Positions 8,477 through 18,046 are shown, numbered from the stretch's first letter. The stretch: 46,594 nucleotides of DNA from Pseudolabrys sp. (GCA_019689975.1 JADGGK010000017.1:1-46594), one strand, 5' to 3'. The notes: generated by a model not told the origin, from the letters alone. A program made the numbers and translations.

Positions 8477-8896
8477 GGCTGATCCCCCCTTGAAAAACGG
8501 CGTAAAACAGCGGTCGCGGACGCGCCCGGACTATTCGGCCGACCCATTGAAAAATCGTCAGAACCGCCGCCGTTAATTGAGCAAAATTGGCCCGATTTTC
8601 GCCCAACATGCGCCCTTTTGCCCGCAGCCGCCAAAGCGGGCGGCACGGGCGTCTTCGCGGAGGGAACCGACTGGCTCGCCGCGGCTTCTGCCCGCAAGGG
8701 GCTCAGGGTCGTCGATTTGCCGGCTTGTGGAAGCGCGGGGTCGGGATCATTAATATTAGTGGAGGGCCGCCGACGCGGCCCCCACGGGACTGACAAGAAT
8801 ACTGTCTAAACACTACCTGTCGCGGCCACTGCCATGAGGGTCACAGCCACTATACGCCAATCCACCGCGCCGGCCGTCGCCAGCGGCGGCCCGGGC
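8477..8896. other. Divergent regulatory region between TadG-like gene and clpS
   Basis: About 420 bases without a supportable gene. It should hold the promoter of the minus-strand TadG-like gene and that of clpS. AT-rich patches occur at 8568-8592 and 8748-8760. A strong hairpin (8759-8785) lies ahead of a CTGACA box (8790-8795). I cannot assign promoters with confidence. Confidence 0.4.
8759..8785 (+). other. Hairpin upstream of clpS
   Basis: GTGG-A-GGGCCGC, loop CGAC, then GCGGCCC-CCAC: an 11-bp stem with a single bulged A. It lies about 110 bases ahead of the chosen clpS start. It could be a terminator for an upstream transcript or a leader structure; no U-tract follows. Confidence 0.35.
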
Positions 8897-9232
8897 ATGA
8901 GCGATGATGAGCGCAAGCGGCGGAACGAGCCGGGGGCTCCCGGCACCGCCGTCATCACCAGGACCAAGCCGCAGACCAAGCGGCCCAGCATGTACCGGGT
9001 TTTGATCCTCAACGACGATTACACGCCGATGGAATTCGTCGTGCACGTGCTCGAGCGCTTCTTCGGCAAGGATCACGAATCGGCGACACGCATCATGCTG
9101 CATGTGCATCACCATGGCATCGGCGAGTGCGGGGTCTATACTTACGAGGTCGCCGAGACCAAGGTGACGCAGGTGATGGATTTCGCCCGCAAGCACCAGC
9201 ACCCGCTTCAATGCGTGATGGAAAAGAAGTGA
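8897..9232 (+). CDS. clpS: ATP-dependent Clp protease adaptor ClpS
   Basis: ClpS binds proteins with destabilising N-terminal residues and hands them to ClpA for degradation by ClpAP (N-end rule). The core is fully recognisable: [20 protein letters not shown], the D-D-Y-T-P-M-E-F segment that forms the N-degron pocket, and [19 protein letters not shown]. The ATG at 8897 gives 111 residues with a flexible Lys/Arg-rich N-terminus; an in-frame ATG at 8834 would add 21 residues. Neither has a strong ribosome site, so the start is uncertain. Directly upstream of clpA (66-base gap). Some alphaproteobacteria carry a second ClpS; only one is seen here. Confidence 0.93.
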   Translation: MSDDERKRRNEPGAPGTAVITRTKPQTKRPSMYRVLILNDDYTPMEFVVHVLERFFGKDHESATRIMLHVHHHGIGECGVYTYEVAETKVTQVMDFARKHQHPLQCVMEKK

Positions 9233-9298
9233 CGCCGGATGATAAAAAAGCCATGAAACCGGGAGGGGCGGCCAATACAAATGCAAGTGGGACGTTAA

Positions 9299-11692
9299 AT
9301 GCCGACATTCTCCCGTAGCCTCGAGCAGTCGCTCCATCGCGCGCTGGCGCTCGCCAACGAGCGGCATCACGAATATGCGACGCTCGAGCATCTGCTTCTC
9401 GCGTTGATCGACGATCAGGATGCCTCTGCGGTCATGCGCGCCTGCAATGTCGACCTCGACAAGCTCAAGCGCAGCCTCACCTCCTACCTGGAGACCGAAC
9501 TCGAGAACCTGATTACCGACGGCGCGGAGGATGCCAAGCCGACCGCCGGTTTCCAGCGCGTCATCCAGCGTGCCGTCATCCACGTGCAGTCCTCGGGCCG
9601 GGAGGAGGTGACCGGCGCCAACGTGCTCGTTGCCATCTTCGCCGAACGCGAGAGCCACGCCGCCTATTTCCTGCAGGAGCAGGACATGACGCGCTACGAC
9701 GCGGTCAACTACATCAGCCACGGCATCGCCAAGCGTCCGGGCCTCTCCGAGTCGCGGCCGGTGCGCGGCGTGGACGAGGATGCGGATGCCAAGGGCGGCG
9801 AAGAGCCCAAGAAAAAGGGCGATGCGCTGGAAGCTTATTGCATTAATCTCAACAAGAAGGCGAAGGACGGCAAGATCGATCCCCTGATCGGCCGCGACGC
9901 CGAGATCAACCGCACCATTCAGGTGCTCTGCCGGCGGCAGAAGAACAACCCGCTGTTCGTCGGCGACGCCGGCGTCGGCAAGACGGCGATCGCCGAGGGG
10001 CTTGCCCGCCGCATCGTGCACGGCGAGGTGCCGGACGTCCTCAAGGGCGCGACCGTCTTTGCGCTCGACATGGGCACGCTGCTTGCCGGAACGCGCTATC
10101 GCGGCGATTTCGAGGAGCGCCTCAAGCAGGTGATCAAGGAGATCGAGGCCTATCCCGGCGCGATCATGTTCATCGACGAGATCCATACCGTCATCGGCGC
10201 CGGCGCGACCTCCGGCGGCGCCATGGACGCCTCGAACCTGCTCAAGCCGGCGCTCGCCTCCGGTACCATCCGCTGCATCGGCTCCACCACATACAAGGAG
10301 TACCGCCAATATTTCGAGAAGGATCGCGCGCTGGTGCGGCGGTTCCAGAAGATCGACATCAACGAACCGTCGATCGCCGACGCGATCGAGATCATGAAGG
10401 GGCTCAAGCCCTATTTCGAGGAATACCACAAGCTCAAATACACCAACGAGGCGATCAGGGCCGCGGTCGAGCTTTCCTCGCGCTACATCCACGATCGCAA
10501 GCTGCCGGACAAGGCAATCGACGTGATCGACGAATCGGGTGCGGCGCAGATGCTGCTGCCGGAAAGCCGGCGCAAGAAGACCATCGGCATCAAGGAAATC
10601 GAGACCACGATCGCCACCATGGCGCGAATTCCGCCCAAGACGGTGTCGAAGGATGACGCCGAGGTGCTTCAGCACCTCGAGCAGACGCTCAAGACCGTGG
10701 TCTACGGCCAGGACAAGGCGATCGAGTCGCTTGCCGCCTCGATCAAGCTCGCGCGTGCCGGCCTGCGCGAGCCGGAAAAGCCGATCGGTTGCTATCTGTT
10801 CTCGGGGCCGACCGGCGTCGGCAAGACCGAGGTCGCCCGGCAATTGGCAGCCGCGCTCGGCGTCGAATTGCTGCGCTTCGACATGTCGGAATACATGGAG
10901 CGGCACACGGTCTCGCGGCTGATCGGGGCGCCGCCGGGTTATGTCGGTTTCGACCAAGGCGGCCTGTTGACCGACGGGGTCGACCAGCATCCGCATTGCG
11001 TGCTCCTGCTCGACGAGATCGAGAAGGCGCATCCCGACCTGTTCAACGTGCTGCTGCAGGTCATGGATCACGGCAAGCTCACCGACCATAACGGCAAGCA
11101 GGTCGACTTCCGCAACGTGATCCTGATCATGACCACCAATGCCGGTGCGTCAGACCTCGCCAAACAGGCGTTCGGGTTCACCCGCACCAAGCGGGAAGGT
11201 GACGACCAGGAGGCGATCAACCGGATGTTCTCGCCTGAGTTCCGCAACCGGCTCGACGCCATCATCACCTTCGCGCATCTGTCGCAGGAGGTCATCAAGC
11301 AGGTGGTCGACAAGTTCGTGCTGCAGCTCGAAGCGCAGCTCGGCGACCGCAACGTGACCATCGAGTTGTCGGAAGAGGCCTCGCGGTGGCTGATCGCCAA
11401 CGGCTATGACGAACTGATGGGCGCGCGGCCCATGGCGCGGGTCATTCAGGAGCACATCAAGAAGCCGCTCGCCGACGAGGTGCTGTTCGGCCATCTCAAG
11501 AACGGCGGTCATGTGCGCGTCATCGTCGCCAAGGACGAGAACGGTCGCGACAAGCTCGGTTTCGAGTTCCTCGACGGGCCGGTCACGCCCAAGCCCGAGC
11601 GGTTGCCGGCGACGCCGAAGTCGCGGCCGCGCCCGACGCGGCCGCGGAGCAAACGCGGCTCGGTGCCGAAAGTGCCCTTGATCAAGGCGTAA
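9299..11692 (+). CDS. clpA: ATP-dependent Clp protease ATP-binding subunit ClpA
   Basis: A 797-residue AAA+ unfoldase partner of ClpP. Double Clp-N repeats (1-140) are followed by AAA domain 1 with Walker A G222-DAGVGK-T229 and Walker B IMFIDEIH (289-296), and AAA domain 2 with Walker A G503-PTGVGK-T510 and VLLLDEIEK (568-576). The ClpP-contacting tripeptide, IGL in E. coli ClpA, aligns with FGF in [10 protein letters not shown]. The C-terminus carries an extra Pro/Lys/Arg-rich tail of about 35 residues beyond the E. coli protein (758 residues); its role is unknown. Follows clpS and is convergent with the HIT gene. Confidence 0.97.
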   Translation: MPTFSRSLEQSLHRALALANERHHEYATLEHLLLALIDDQDASAVMRACNVDLDKLKRSLTSYLETELENLITDGAEDAKPTAGFQRVIQRAVIHVQSSGREEVTGANVLVAIFAERESHAAYFLQEQDMTRYDAVNYISHGIAKRPGLSESRPVRGVDEDADAKGGEEPKKKGDALEAYCINLNKKAKDGKIDPLIGRDAEINRTIQVLCRRQKNNPLFVGDAGVGKTAIAEGLARRIVHGEVPDVLKGATVFALDMGTLLAGTRYRGDFEERLKQVIKEIEAYPGAIMFIDEIHTVIGAGATSGGAMDASNLLKPALASGTIRCIGSTTYKEYRQYFEKDRALVRRFQKIDINEPSIADAIEIMKGLKPYFEEYHKLKYTNEAIRAAVELSSRYIHDRKLPDKAIDVIDESGAAQMLLPESRRKKTIGIKEIETTIATMARIPPKTVSKDDAEVLQHLEQTLKTVVYGQDKAIESLAASIKLARAGLREPEKPIGCYLFSGPTGVGKTEVARQLAAALGVELLRFDMSEYMERHTVSRLIGAPPGYVGFDQGGLLTDGVDQHPHCVLLLDEIEKAHPDLFNVLLQVMDHGKLTDHNGKQVDFRNVILIMTTNAGASDLAKQAFGFTRTKREGDDQEAINRMFSPEFRNRLDAIITFAHLSQEVIKQVVDKFVLQLEAQLGDRNVTIELSEEASRWLIANGYDELMGARPMARVIQEHIKKPLADEVLFGHLKNGGHVRVIVAKDENGRDKLGFEFLDGPVTPKPERLPATPKSRPRPTRPRSKRGSVPKVPLIKA

Positions 11693-11693
11693 A

Positions 11694-11718
11694 GACGCCG
11701 CCGGGGCGCAGCGGCGTC
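11694..11718. terminator. Hairpin between convergent clpA and HIT gene
   Basis: Perfect 8-bp stem GACGCCGC/GCGGCGTC with a 9-base loop begins right after the clpA stop and overlaps the stop codon of the convergent HIT gene. No U-tract; probably a shared bidirectional terminator. Confidence 0.5.
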
Positions 11719-12145
11719 AGCGCGCGGCGATGGCGGCTGCGAGTTTCTTTGCCTGGGCCGCAAGCACCTCGGGCTTCTCCTTCTCGCTTGCCGGCGGTTT
11801 CATCGCCACGCCGCTTTTGCGCGGAATGACGTGCACGTGGAGGTGAAAGACGACCTGGCCGCCAGCCCCTTCGTTGAACTGCTGGATGGTGATGCCGTCG
11901 GCGTCGAAGGCGGTCATGGCGGCCTGGGCGATCTTCTGTGCCACCCGGGCGACATGCGCGAAGTCGTCCGGCGAGACGTCGAGGATATTGCGCGCCGGCG
12001 CTTTCGGCAGCACCAAGGTGTGGCCCGGCGCACGCGGCATGATGTCGAGGAAGGCGAGGGCCTTGTCGTCTTCGTACACCTTGTAGCAGGGCAGTTCGCC
12101 GCGCAGGATCTTGGCGAAGATGTTGTTGGGATCGTAGCTCGGCAT
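11717..12145 (-). CDS. HIT family nucleotide hydrolase/transferase
   Basis: A 142-residue histidine-triad protein. The catalytic signature HLHVHVIPR has its three His at 101, 103 and 105, preceded by the family LPKAPARNILD and QQFNEGAGGQVVFH segments. HIT proteins of this branch (Hint-like) hydrolyse AMP-lysine or other purine phosphoramidates in the cytosol; the natural substrate in bacteria is uncertain. The C-terminus is an Ala/Lys-rich helix. It is separated by 12 bases from the upstream COG3146 acyltransferase gene and likely cotranscribed with it. Confidence 0.93.
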   Translation of the reverse strand: MPSYDPNNIFAKILRGELPCYKVYEDDKALAFLDIMPRAPGHTLVLPKAPARNILDVSPDDFAHVARVAQKIAQAAMTAFDADGITIQQFNEGAGGQVVFHLHVHVIPRKSGVAMKPPASEKEKPEVLAAQAKKLAAAIAAR

Positions 12146-12157
12146 CGTTCCCCCCGA

Positions 12158-13390
12158 TCATTCCTGTTCGACATCCGCCAGATCCTTGCGGAACGGCGAG
12201 GCCGCCGCAAGCTCGCCGGCGGCGGCCGCGACATAGGCGCGCTCGCGCGACAGATAATCGGCCACCGCCCGCCTGAGGCCCGGATGCACGATGTAATGGG
12301 CGGAATAGGTGGTGCGCGGCAGGTAGCCGCGCGCCAGCTTGTGCTCGCCCTGCGCCCCGGCTTCGACGTGCTTGAGCTTGTGCGCGATCGCGTAGTCGAT
12401 GGCCTGATAGTAGCACAGCTCGAAATGCAGGAAGGGGTGGTGCTCGATCGCGCCCCAATTGCGGCCGTAGAGCGTGTCGCGGCCGATGAAATTGATCGCG
12501 CCGGCGATCCAGCGGCCGCCGCGGCGCGCCATCACGAGCAGGATACGCTCGCCCATGGCCGCGCCGACGATGGAGAAGAACTCGCGCGGGAGATATGGCC
12601 GCCCCCATTTGCGCGACCCGGTATCCATGTAGAAGGCAAAGAACGCGTCCCAGACATCCTCGGTGAGCTCTTTTCCCGTCAGCCAGCGGACCTCGATCCC
12701 TCCCGACAGAGCATCCCTGCGCTCGCGGCGAATCACCTTGCGCTTGCGCGAGGACAGCCGCCCCAGAAAGTCCTCGAAGCTGGCATAGCCTTCGTTGTGC
12801 CAGTGGAATTGCTGATCGGTGCGTTGCAGAAACCCGAGTTCGCCGAGCGCGCGCCACTCCGCTTCGGTGAGGAAGGTGACATGGGCCGAGGACAGGCGGC
12901 GGGCGCGGGTGAGGTCGACGAGCGCCTCGGCGAGGGCGGCGCGCACCGCTTCCGCGTCGGGTCGGCGCCGCACGAGCAGGCGCGGCCCGGTCACCGGCGT
13001 GAAGGGGACGGCGACCTGCAGCTTGGGATAATAGTCGCCGCCGGCTCGCTCGAAGGCGTCGGCCCAGCCGTGGTCGAACACGTATTCGCCGCGCGAATGG
13101 GTCTTCACATAGCAGGGCGCGCAGGCGAGAAGGCCGTCGCGGGGATGTTCGAGAAGCAGGTGATGCGGCTGCCATCCGCTGTGCCCGCCGACCGCGCGCG
13201 ACTGCTCGAGCGAATGCAGAAATGCGTGCGATACGAATGGATTGTCGACGAAATCTCGTGTTAATGAACAAGTGGAAGAAGCGGCCCGAGCGTCATGATC
13301 GGTCCGATGCTCCGCGCCGGCGCAGGCGTCCCATGCGGCGGCCGGGACGGCCGCCAGCGAAGAGGCGATACGGAGACGCAGTTCGGTCAT
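12158..13390 (-). CDS. COG3146/PF04339 GNAT-like acyltransferase (FemAB-like)
   Basis: A 410-residue cytosolic protein of the COG3146 family (PF04339), annotated as GNAT family N-acetyltransferase or peptidogalycan biosynthesis protein. Recognisable stretches are PFVSHAFLHSLEQS, the YVFDHGWADAFERAGG-DYYPKLQVAVPFTP region, FFAFYMDTGSRKWGRPYL, and HFELCYYQAIDYAI near the C-terminus. FemAB relatives use aminoacyl-tRNA to modify peptidoglycan, but the substrate of this branch is not established. It is upstream of, and probably cotranscribed with, the HIT gene. Confidence 0.85.
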   Translation of the reverse strand: MTELRLRIASSLAAVPAAAWDACAGAEHRTDHDARAASSTCSLTRDFVDNPFVSHAFLHSLEQSRAVGGHSGWQPHHLLLEHPRDGLLACAPCYVKTHSRGEYVFDHGWADAFERAGGDYYPKLQVAVPFTPVTGPRLLVRRRPDAEAVRAALAEALVDLTRARRLSSAHVTFLTEAEWRALGELGFLQRTDQQFHWHNEGYASFEDFLGRLSSRKRKVIRRERRDALSGGIEVRWLTGKELTEDVWDAFFAFYMDTGSRKWGRPYLPREFFSIVGAAMGERILLVMARRGGRWIAGAINFIGRDTLYGRNWGAIEHHPFLHFELCYYQAIDYAIAHKLKHVEAGAQGEHKLARGYLPRTTYSAHYIVHPGLRRAVADYLSRERAYVAAAAGELAAASPFRKDLADVEQE

Positions 13391-13514
13391 CGCGGCGATA
13401 TCTCCGGCAATTTTAGGCCTTCCCGTGACCGCAGGTCATGCGGATGGCCGCAATGCCGGCCCCCGGTAAGCGCAAACCGCGCCGGCCCGGCCCGGTTCCG
13501 CTCCACTCGCGCCG

Positions 13515-14264
13515 TCACGGACGCCAGCCCTCGAAGATGATCTGGTCGGCAAAGCGCGCAACGCGCCGCCGCTCCTCGGCGTCGCGCACGGTCCAGGCAA
13601 GCAGCGGCAGACGCAGCAAGCGCCGCGCCGCCCACGGCCCCGGCGCCGGCAGATCCTGCGCCGCATAGGCGATGAAATCGGGGCGCGCGCGCGCAAGCTG
13701 CCAGCAATAGGCCAGGCGGCGTCGCCCCGCGGGAAGGGCCAGCGTCTTCCCGTTGTCGCCGGTCCGCCTTTCGGCAACGATCCCGCGCGGCAAGCGCGGG
13801 GCAATTCGTCGCGCCGTCGCCATCATGGCCGGGTCGAAGGACATCACCGCGACCGGTCCGCGGTAATGGGCGAGAACGGCGAGCGTGCGTGCCACGAGCC
13901 GCTTGTCGCCGTCGAACCGGCTTTTCAGTTCGAGCAGCAGCGCGACGCGGCCTGCCACCAATTCGCACAATTCGGGCAGCGTCAGGATGCGGGCCTCGCC
14001 GTCGGCCTTGAATCGGACGGCCTTGAGCGCCGCGGCGGTCATCGCGGCGAGCCGGCCGGCGCCCTCGGTGAGGCGACCGAGCGCGTCGTCGTGATGCACC
14101 ATGGCCTCGCCGTCGGCGCTGATCTGCAGATCGCATTCGATGGCATAGCCGCCGGCGATGGCCGCCGTGAAGGCGCCGGCGGTGTTCTCGATCACGCCCC
14201 GCGCGCCGTCGTGCAGCCCGCGATGGGCGATCGGCCGGGCGGTAAGCCAGGTGAAGCGCGGCAT
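13515..14264 (-). CDS. Glycerophosphodiester phosphodiesterase
   Basis: A 249-residue GDPD-fold enzyme that hydrolyses glycerophosphodiesters from lipid turnover to sn-glycerol-3-phosphate and an alcohol. Catalytic elements are present: H14-R15, E26-N27, the metal site E43-x-D45, and H57/H58 after DGEAMV. No signal peptide, so cytosolic, as with UgpQ. The ATG at 14264 fits the family start. A near-palindrome CCATA-TGAT-TATGG lies 34 bases upstream of the start. The ridA gene is upstream on the same strand across a 223-base gap. Confidence 0.9.
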   Translation of the reverse strand: MPRFTWLTARPIAHRGLHDGARGVIENTAGAFTAAIAGGYAIECDLQISADGEAMVHHDDALGRLTEGAGRLAAMTAAALKAVRFKADGEARILTLPELCELVAGRVALLLELKSRFDGDKRLVARTLAVLAHYRGPVAVMSFDPAMMATARRIAPRLPRGIVAERRTGDNGKTLALPAGRRRLAYCWQLARARPDFIAYAAQDLPAPGPWAARRLLRLPLLAWTVRDAEERRRVARFADQIIFEGWRP

Positions 14265-14297
14265 CGGCCGTGGCTCCGGTTCAATGCGGGATCCTGA

Positions 14298-14311
14298 CCA
14301 TATGATTATGG
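14298..14311. promoter_or_regulatory. Inverted repeat CCATA-N4-TATGG upstream of the GDPD gene
   Basis: CCATATGATTATGG has perfect 5-bp arms and sits 34 bases before the GDPD start codon in an AT-rich patch. The same arms occur in the perfect palindrome at 44267-44280. Operator function is inference. Confidence 0.4.
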
Positions 14312-14487
14312 ATCATGATTGGCGCCGCCCCGGCTGCAGCGATCGCCTCGCCGCCATCGGCCGCCGGCAACGGCGCCCACGGCCGCGCGGCGGCTGAGCG
14401 GCACCCGCATCGGCCAAGGGCGGATTGCGGCCCGGCACGCCGCGACGACGGCGGGGCGTGCGAAGGAGGGCCGCAACCATGCGGGCC

Positions 14488-14958
14488 TCAGTCGGCGACC
14501 TCGAACAGTCCCTCCACTTCGACGGCGGCGTTCGCCGGCAAGGCCGAGACGCCGACCGTCGTGCGGGCATGCCGCCCCCGATCGCCGAACACCTCGACCA
14601 TCAGGTCGGAGGCGCCGTTCATCACCTTCGGTCCCTCGGCGAAGCCCGGCGCCGAATTGATGAAGCCGCCGAGCCGTACCACACGCACGACCGCATCGAG
14701 ATCACCCAACGCGGCCTTCGCTTGCGCCAGCAGGTTGACGGCGCAGGCGCGCGCCGCCTGTTGCCCGTCCGCGATCGAAACGGCTGCGCCGAGCTGGCCC
14801 GTCGCCGTCAGCTTGCCGTCGGGGCCGAAACAGAGCTGGCCGGAAATCACCAACAGGCGGCCGACACGAACATATGGCACGTAATTGGCGATCGGCGCCG
14901 CCGGCGTCGGCAGCGTGATGCCGAGAGCGGCAAGCCGCGCTTCCACGGTTCTGGACAT
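14488..14958 (-). CDS. RidA family (YjgF/YER057c/UK114) protein
   Basis: A 156-residue member of the longer Rid subgroup. Classical RidA deaminates reactive enamine/imine intermediates of amino-acid metabolism in the cytosol. The typical order is present: PYVRVGRLLVISGQL, AARACAVNLLAQAKAALGDLD, and the C-terminal HARTTVGVSALPANAAVEVE with the family arginine at about R132. The subgroup often has a different or unknown substrate, so the enzymatic role is inference. Same strand as and upstream of the GDPD gene. Confidence 0.92.
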   Translation of the reverse strand: MSRTVEARLAALGITLPTPAAPIANYVPYVRVGRLLVISGQLCFGPDGKLTATGQLGAAVSIADGQQAARACAVNLLAQAKAALGDLDAVVRVVRLGGFINSAPGFAEGPKVMNGASDLMVEVFGDRGRHARTTVGVSALPANAAVEVEGLFEVAD

Positions 14959-15138
14959 GGCTGTCTCCCGCGTCAGGGGTCAGGACGATACCAAGACACC
15001 GTGTTGGCCCATCATCGCCGCTCGGGCAAGCGCAACCGGTTGATTGCGGTCGCGCCGCGTGGTCTCTATCTTGCGCATTTTGCGGCGTCGCTCGGAGCCG
15101 CGACGGCGGCACGAGCGTCTCTCCGGTGGAGGACCGCG

Positions 15139-16005
15139 ATGAATTCATCCGTTTGCCCGCATCGGGTCCTGTCGGCCGCGGCGGTCGCGCTGGCCTGCGC
15201 GGTCGCCGTGTCGGCGGCGCGCGCCTCGCCGGGCGCGGTGGTGCTCGCGCCGCACCGGGCGATCTATGATCTCGATCTCGTCGCCTCACGCGGTACCCGC
15301 AATATCGACGCGGTGAGCGGGCGCATCCTCTATGACTTCTCCGGCAATGCCTGCGACGGATACACGCTCCAATTCCGCCAGGTTTCAAAGCTTTCCTCCG
15401 GCGACTCGGAGCCGGTTCTCAACGATCTGCGTTCGACCACCTGGGAGGACGGCAAGGCGAAGAAGTTCCGTTTCAATTCGCAGAACCTGCTCAACGAGCA
15501 GGAGACGATCGCGGTCGGCGGTCATGCCGACCGGACGCCTGCGGCGGTCACCGTCACGCTGGAGAAGCCGCAGCGAAAGACGCTTTCCGTTCCCGCCGGC
15601 GCGGTGTTTCCAACCCAGCACATCCGCCGCATCATCGAGGCGGCCCGCGCAGGCAGGACGGTCCTCGCCTTTCCCGTCTATGACGGCTCCGAAAACGGGC
15701 AGAGGCTCTATCACACCCTCACCGTGATCGGTAAGCCGATCGCGCCGGACGGCCATGCGCCGGACGATGCTGCCGCCAAAGTGCCCGAGCTCGGCAGGCT
15801 CGTGCGCTGGCCCGTCACCATCAGCTATTTCGACGCGGTGAGCGATCACAAGGAGCGGAGCGGCGAGCAGGAACCGGTTTACGTCATCGGCTTCGAGCTC
15901 TATGAAAACGGCATTTCCCGCGCGCTCAAGCTCGACTACAGCGACTTCGCCCTTGCGGGCAAGTTGACCTCGCTCGAGCTCACGCCGGTCAAGCCGTGCC
16001 CGTGA
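15139..16005 (+). CDS. eipB: Cell envelope integrity protein EipB (DUF1849)
   Basis: A 288-residue periplasmic protein of the EipB family, described in Brucella as needed for envelope integrity. A signal peptide covers about residues 1-29 (cleavage near ARA-S). The mature part has the family features LAPHRAIYDLDLV, SGRILYDFSG and PVYDGSENG. Cysteines at 72 (GNACDGYTL) and 287 (VKPCP) match the conserved disulfide pair of Brucella EipB. The ATG at 15139 follows GGTGGAGG; the frame is open 238 codons further upstream, but that stretch is antisense to ridA and not coding. Convergent with dinB, 7 bases apart. Confidence 0.92.
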   Translation: MNSSVCPHRVLSAAAVALACAVAVSAARASPGAVVLAPHRAIYDLDLVASRGTRNIDAVSGRILYDFSGNACDGYTLQFRQVSKLSSGDSEPVLNDLRSTTWEDGKAKKFRFNSQNLLNEQETIAVGGHADRTPAAVTVTLEKPQRKTLSVPAGAVFPTQHIRRIIEAARAGRTVLAFPVYDGSENGQRLYHTLTVIGKPIAPDGHAPDDAAAKVPELGRLVRWPVTISYFDAVSDHKERSGEQEPVYVIGFELYENGISRALKLDYSDFALAGKLTSLELTPVKPCP

Positions 16006-16012
16006 ACGGGGC

Positions 16013-17257
16013 CTATTCGTCGATCATCAACCCTCGCACCACCGCGCCGCGGCCGAACCTGGCGCGCAGACGGTCGACCGCCTGCTCGACCTGCGCGCTG
16101 CGGCGTTCGAGAAGGTCGTCGAGATCCTGGCCCGCCGCGTCCTGCAGCCGGCTCACGCCGATCCCGATGAGGCGAAAGCTCGTGCCGCCGACTTCGCGCG
16201 CGAGCAAGTCGCGGCCGGCGGCATAGATGCGCGCGGCAAGCTGAGTCGGCGCGCCGAGGGCCCGCGCGCGCGTGCGCAGCTTGAAATCGGCGCTCTTGAG
16301 CTTGAGCGTCACGGTGGAGCCGGCCAGCGCCGCGGCCTTGAGCCGCTCCGAAACTTTCTCGGCAAGCGGCCACAACGCCTGCTCCAGCGGACGGCGCTCG
16401 CGGATGTCGCGTTCGAACGTGGTTTCGGCCGAGATGCTCTTGGTTTCTCGATCGGGATTGACGCGACGTTCGTCAATGCCATGCGCAAGCCGCCACAAGC
16501 GCAAACCCTCCTCGCCGTAGCGCCGGGCGAGATCGCCCGCCGCGGCCCTTTGCAGGTCGGCGATGGTGTGGAAACCGTCGGCGGCGAGCCTCGCCGCGCT
16601 TGCCGCGCCGACGCCGTAAATGAAGCCGACCGGCTTCGGCGCCAGGAATGCGGGCGCCTCCTCCGCGGCCAGCACGGCAAAGCCGCGCGGCTTGTCGAGG
16701 TCGGAAGCGATCTTGGCGAGGAATTTGTTGGCGGAAAGCCCGATCGACACGGTGATGCCGAAGGCGCGCTCGACCTGCAGGGCGAAACGCGCGAGCACCT
16801 TTGCCGGCGGCAGGCCGTGCAATCGCTCGGTGCCGGTGAGATCGAGAAAGGCCTCGTCGATCGACATCGGCTCGACCAGCGGTGTGAGCGCGAGCATTGC
16901 CCGGCGCACCGCGCGTCCGACCTCCGCATATTTCGCCATGTTGGGACGGATCACCACCGCGTGCGGGCAGCGACGCAGGGCGTCGAACATCGGCATGGCG
17001 GAGCGGACGCCAAAAGTGCGCGCGACATAGCAGCAGGCGGCGACCACGCCGCGGCGACCGCCGCCGACGATGACGGGCTTGTCGCGCAGCGAGGGATCGT
17101 CGCGCTTTTCGATCGTGGCATAGAACGCGTCGCAATCCACATGCGCGATGGCGAGACGATCGATCGCGGGATGACGGGCAAGACGGGGCGAGCGGCAGGC
17201 GCGGCAGCGCGCGGCGGCAGGCGGTACGTCGGCAAGGCAGTCGCGGCAGAAGCTCAT
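16013..17257 (-). CDS. dinB: DNA polymerase IV with N-terminal Cys4 motif
   Basis: A 414-residue Y-family translesion polymerase. Palm motifs are intact: D41-C-D-A-F-Y (metal ligand and steric-gate aromatic) and S-I-D134-E135-A-F; then the little finger with SISAETTFERDI and TLKLKSADF. Before the catalytic domain is an extra 30-residue module with C4-x2-C7 and C18-x2-C21, a likely zinc ribbon not present in E. coli Pol IV. No C-terminal beta-clamp motif of the classical QLxLxL type is obvious. The start overlaps the stop of the upstream DUF3572 gene (ATGA), so the two are coupled. Confidence 0.93.
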   Translation of the reverse strand: MSFCRDCLADVPPAAARCRACRSPRLARHPAIDRLAIAHVDCDAFYATIEKRDDPSLRDKPVIVGGGRRGVVAACCYVARTFGVRSAMPMFDALRRCPHAVVIRPNMAKYAEVGRAVRRAMLALTPLVEPMSIDEAFLDLTGTERLHGLPPAKVLARFALQVERAFGITVSIGLSANKFLAKIASDLDKPRGFAVLAAEEAPAFLAPKPVGFIYGVGAASAARLAADGFHTIADLQRAAAGDLARRYGEEGLRLWRLAHGIDERRVNPDRETKSISAETTFERDIRERRPLEQALWPLAEKVSERLKAAALAGSTVTLKLKSADFKLRTRARALGAPTQLAARIYAAGRDLLAREVGGTSFRLIGIGVSRLQDAAGQDLDDLLERRSAQVEQAVDRLRARFGRGAVVRGLMIDE

Positions 17258-17550
17258 GGCCGGTCGCCTTCCCCGGTGCCGCTCAGGACAATCCGCGCAC
17301 GGTCGATATCGGCGGGGTCGCGGCCCGCCTCCGCCGCGAAGGCACCGATGAGCCGCTCGCTGCCGGCAAGGTAGTCGAGAACGCCGGCGAGAAAACCCGG
17401 CGCGGCCGCCGCCCGGCGAATCTCGGCCGGCGCGATGCCCGTTTCGGCGAGAAACCGCCCGAGTCGCTCGCGGTCCTCGGCGAGATAGGCAAGCGCTTGA
17501 ATTGCCAGCGCTTCTGCTGCGTCCCGGGTCATAGTCGGGCGGCCTGTCAT
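17254..17550 (-). CDS. DUF3572 family protein
   Basis: A 98-residue (or 92, from the second in-frame ATG at 17532) helical cytosolic protein matching DUF3572: [21 protein letters not shown], then [13 protein letters not shown] and [16 protein letters not shown]. The family is alphaproteobacterial and of unknown function. Its stop overlaps the dinB start by the ATGA arrangement, so it is the first gene of a two-gene unit. Association with dinB suggests, but does not show, a DNA-repair link. Confidence 0.85.
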   Translation of the reverse strand: MTGRPTMTRDAAEALAIQALAYLAEDRERLGRFLAETGIAPAEIRRAAAAPGFLAGVLDYLAGSERLIGAFAAEAGRDPADIDRARIVLSGTGEGDRP

Positions 17551-17674
17551 GGATTGGATTTGCCTTTTTCTAAGGAATCCCCACTACCGTCACTATCATG
17601 CCGGACGCTTGATGGATTGGCGACGCCATGCGCGCTGCGCCGGCGGCATGGGGAAAACGGGGGCGGGACAGGGA

Positions 17675-18046
17675 ATGCCGAAAACCGTCCTGATCGTGGA
17701 AGACAACGAGCTCAATATGAAGCTCTTTCACGATCTCCTGGAAGCGCACGGCTACCGCACCGTCTGCACCCGCAACGGGATCGAGGCGCTCGAGCTCGCC
17801 CGCAGGCATCGGCCGGATCTGATCCTGATGGACATCCAGTTGCCGGAGGTTTCCGGCCTCGAGGTGACGAAATGGCTCAAGGACGACCCCGAGCTGCGGG
17901 CGATCCCGGTGGTGGCGGTGACGGCCTTCGCCATGAAGGGCGACGAGGAGCGTATCCGCGAAGGGGGCTGCGAGGCTTACTTGTCGAAGCCGATTTCGGT
18001 CGGAAAATTCATGGAGACCATACGGCAATTTCTCGGACCTGCTTGA
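17675..18046 (+). CDS. divK: Polar differentiation response regulator DivK
   Basis: A 123-residue single-domain receiver. The acidic pocket E9-D10, phospho-acceptor D53 ([13 protein letters not shown]), the T of VTAFAMKG and the K of YLSKPIS are present. In Caulobacter and rhizobia DivK is phosphorylated by PleC/DivJ kinases and controls CtrA activity through DivL and CckA. The frame is open 42 codons upstream, but the ATG at 17675 ([12 protein letters not shown]) gives the family length and N-terminus, with GGGACAGGGA just ahead. One base separates its stop from the pleD ATG, so they form one operon. Confidence 0.95.
   Translation: MPKTVLIVEDNELNMKLFHDLLEAHGYRTVCTRNGIEALELARRHRPDLILMDIQLPEVSGLEVTKWLKDDPELRAIPVVAVTAFAMKGDEERIREGGCEAYLSKPISVGKFMETIRQFLGPA

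Noticed and set aside
8813-11089. 758-codon minus-strand ORF opposite clpA
   Set aside because: Antisense shadow of clpA. GC-rich codon bias leaves the opposite frame open; the protein has no recognisable domain while clpA is unmistakable.
14425-15138. 238-codon N-terminal extension of eipB
   Set aside because: Antisense to ridA and lacking homology. The ATG at 15139 has a good ribosome site and a proper signal peptide.
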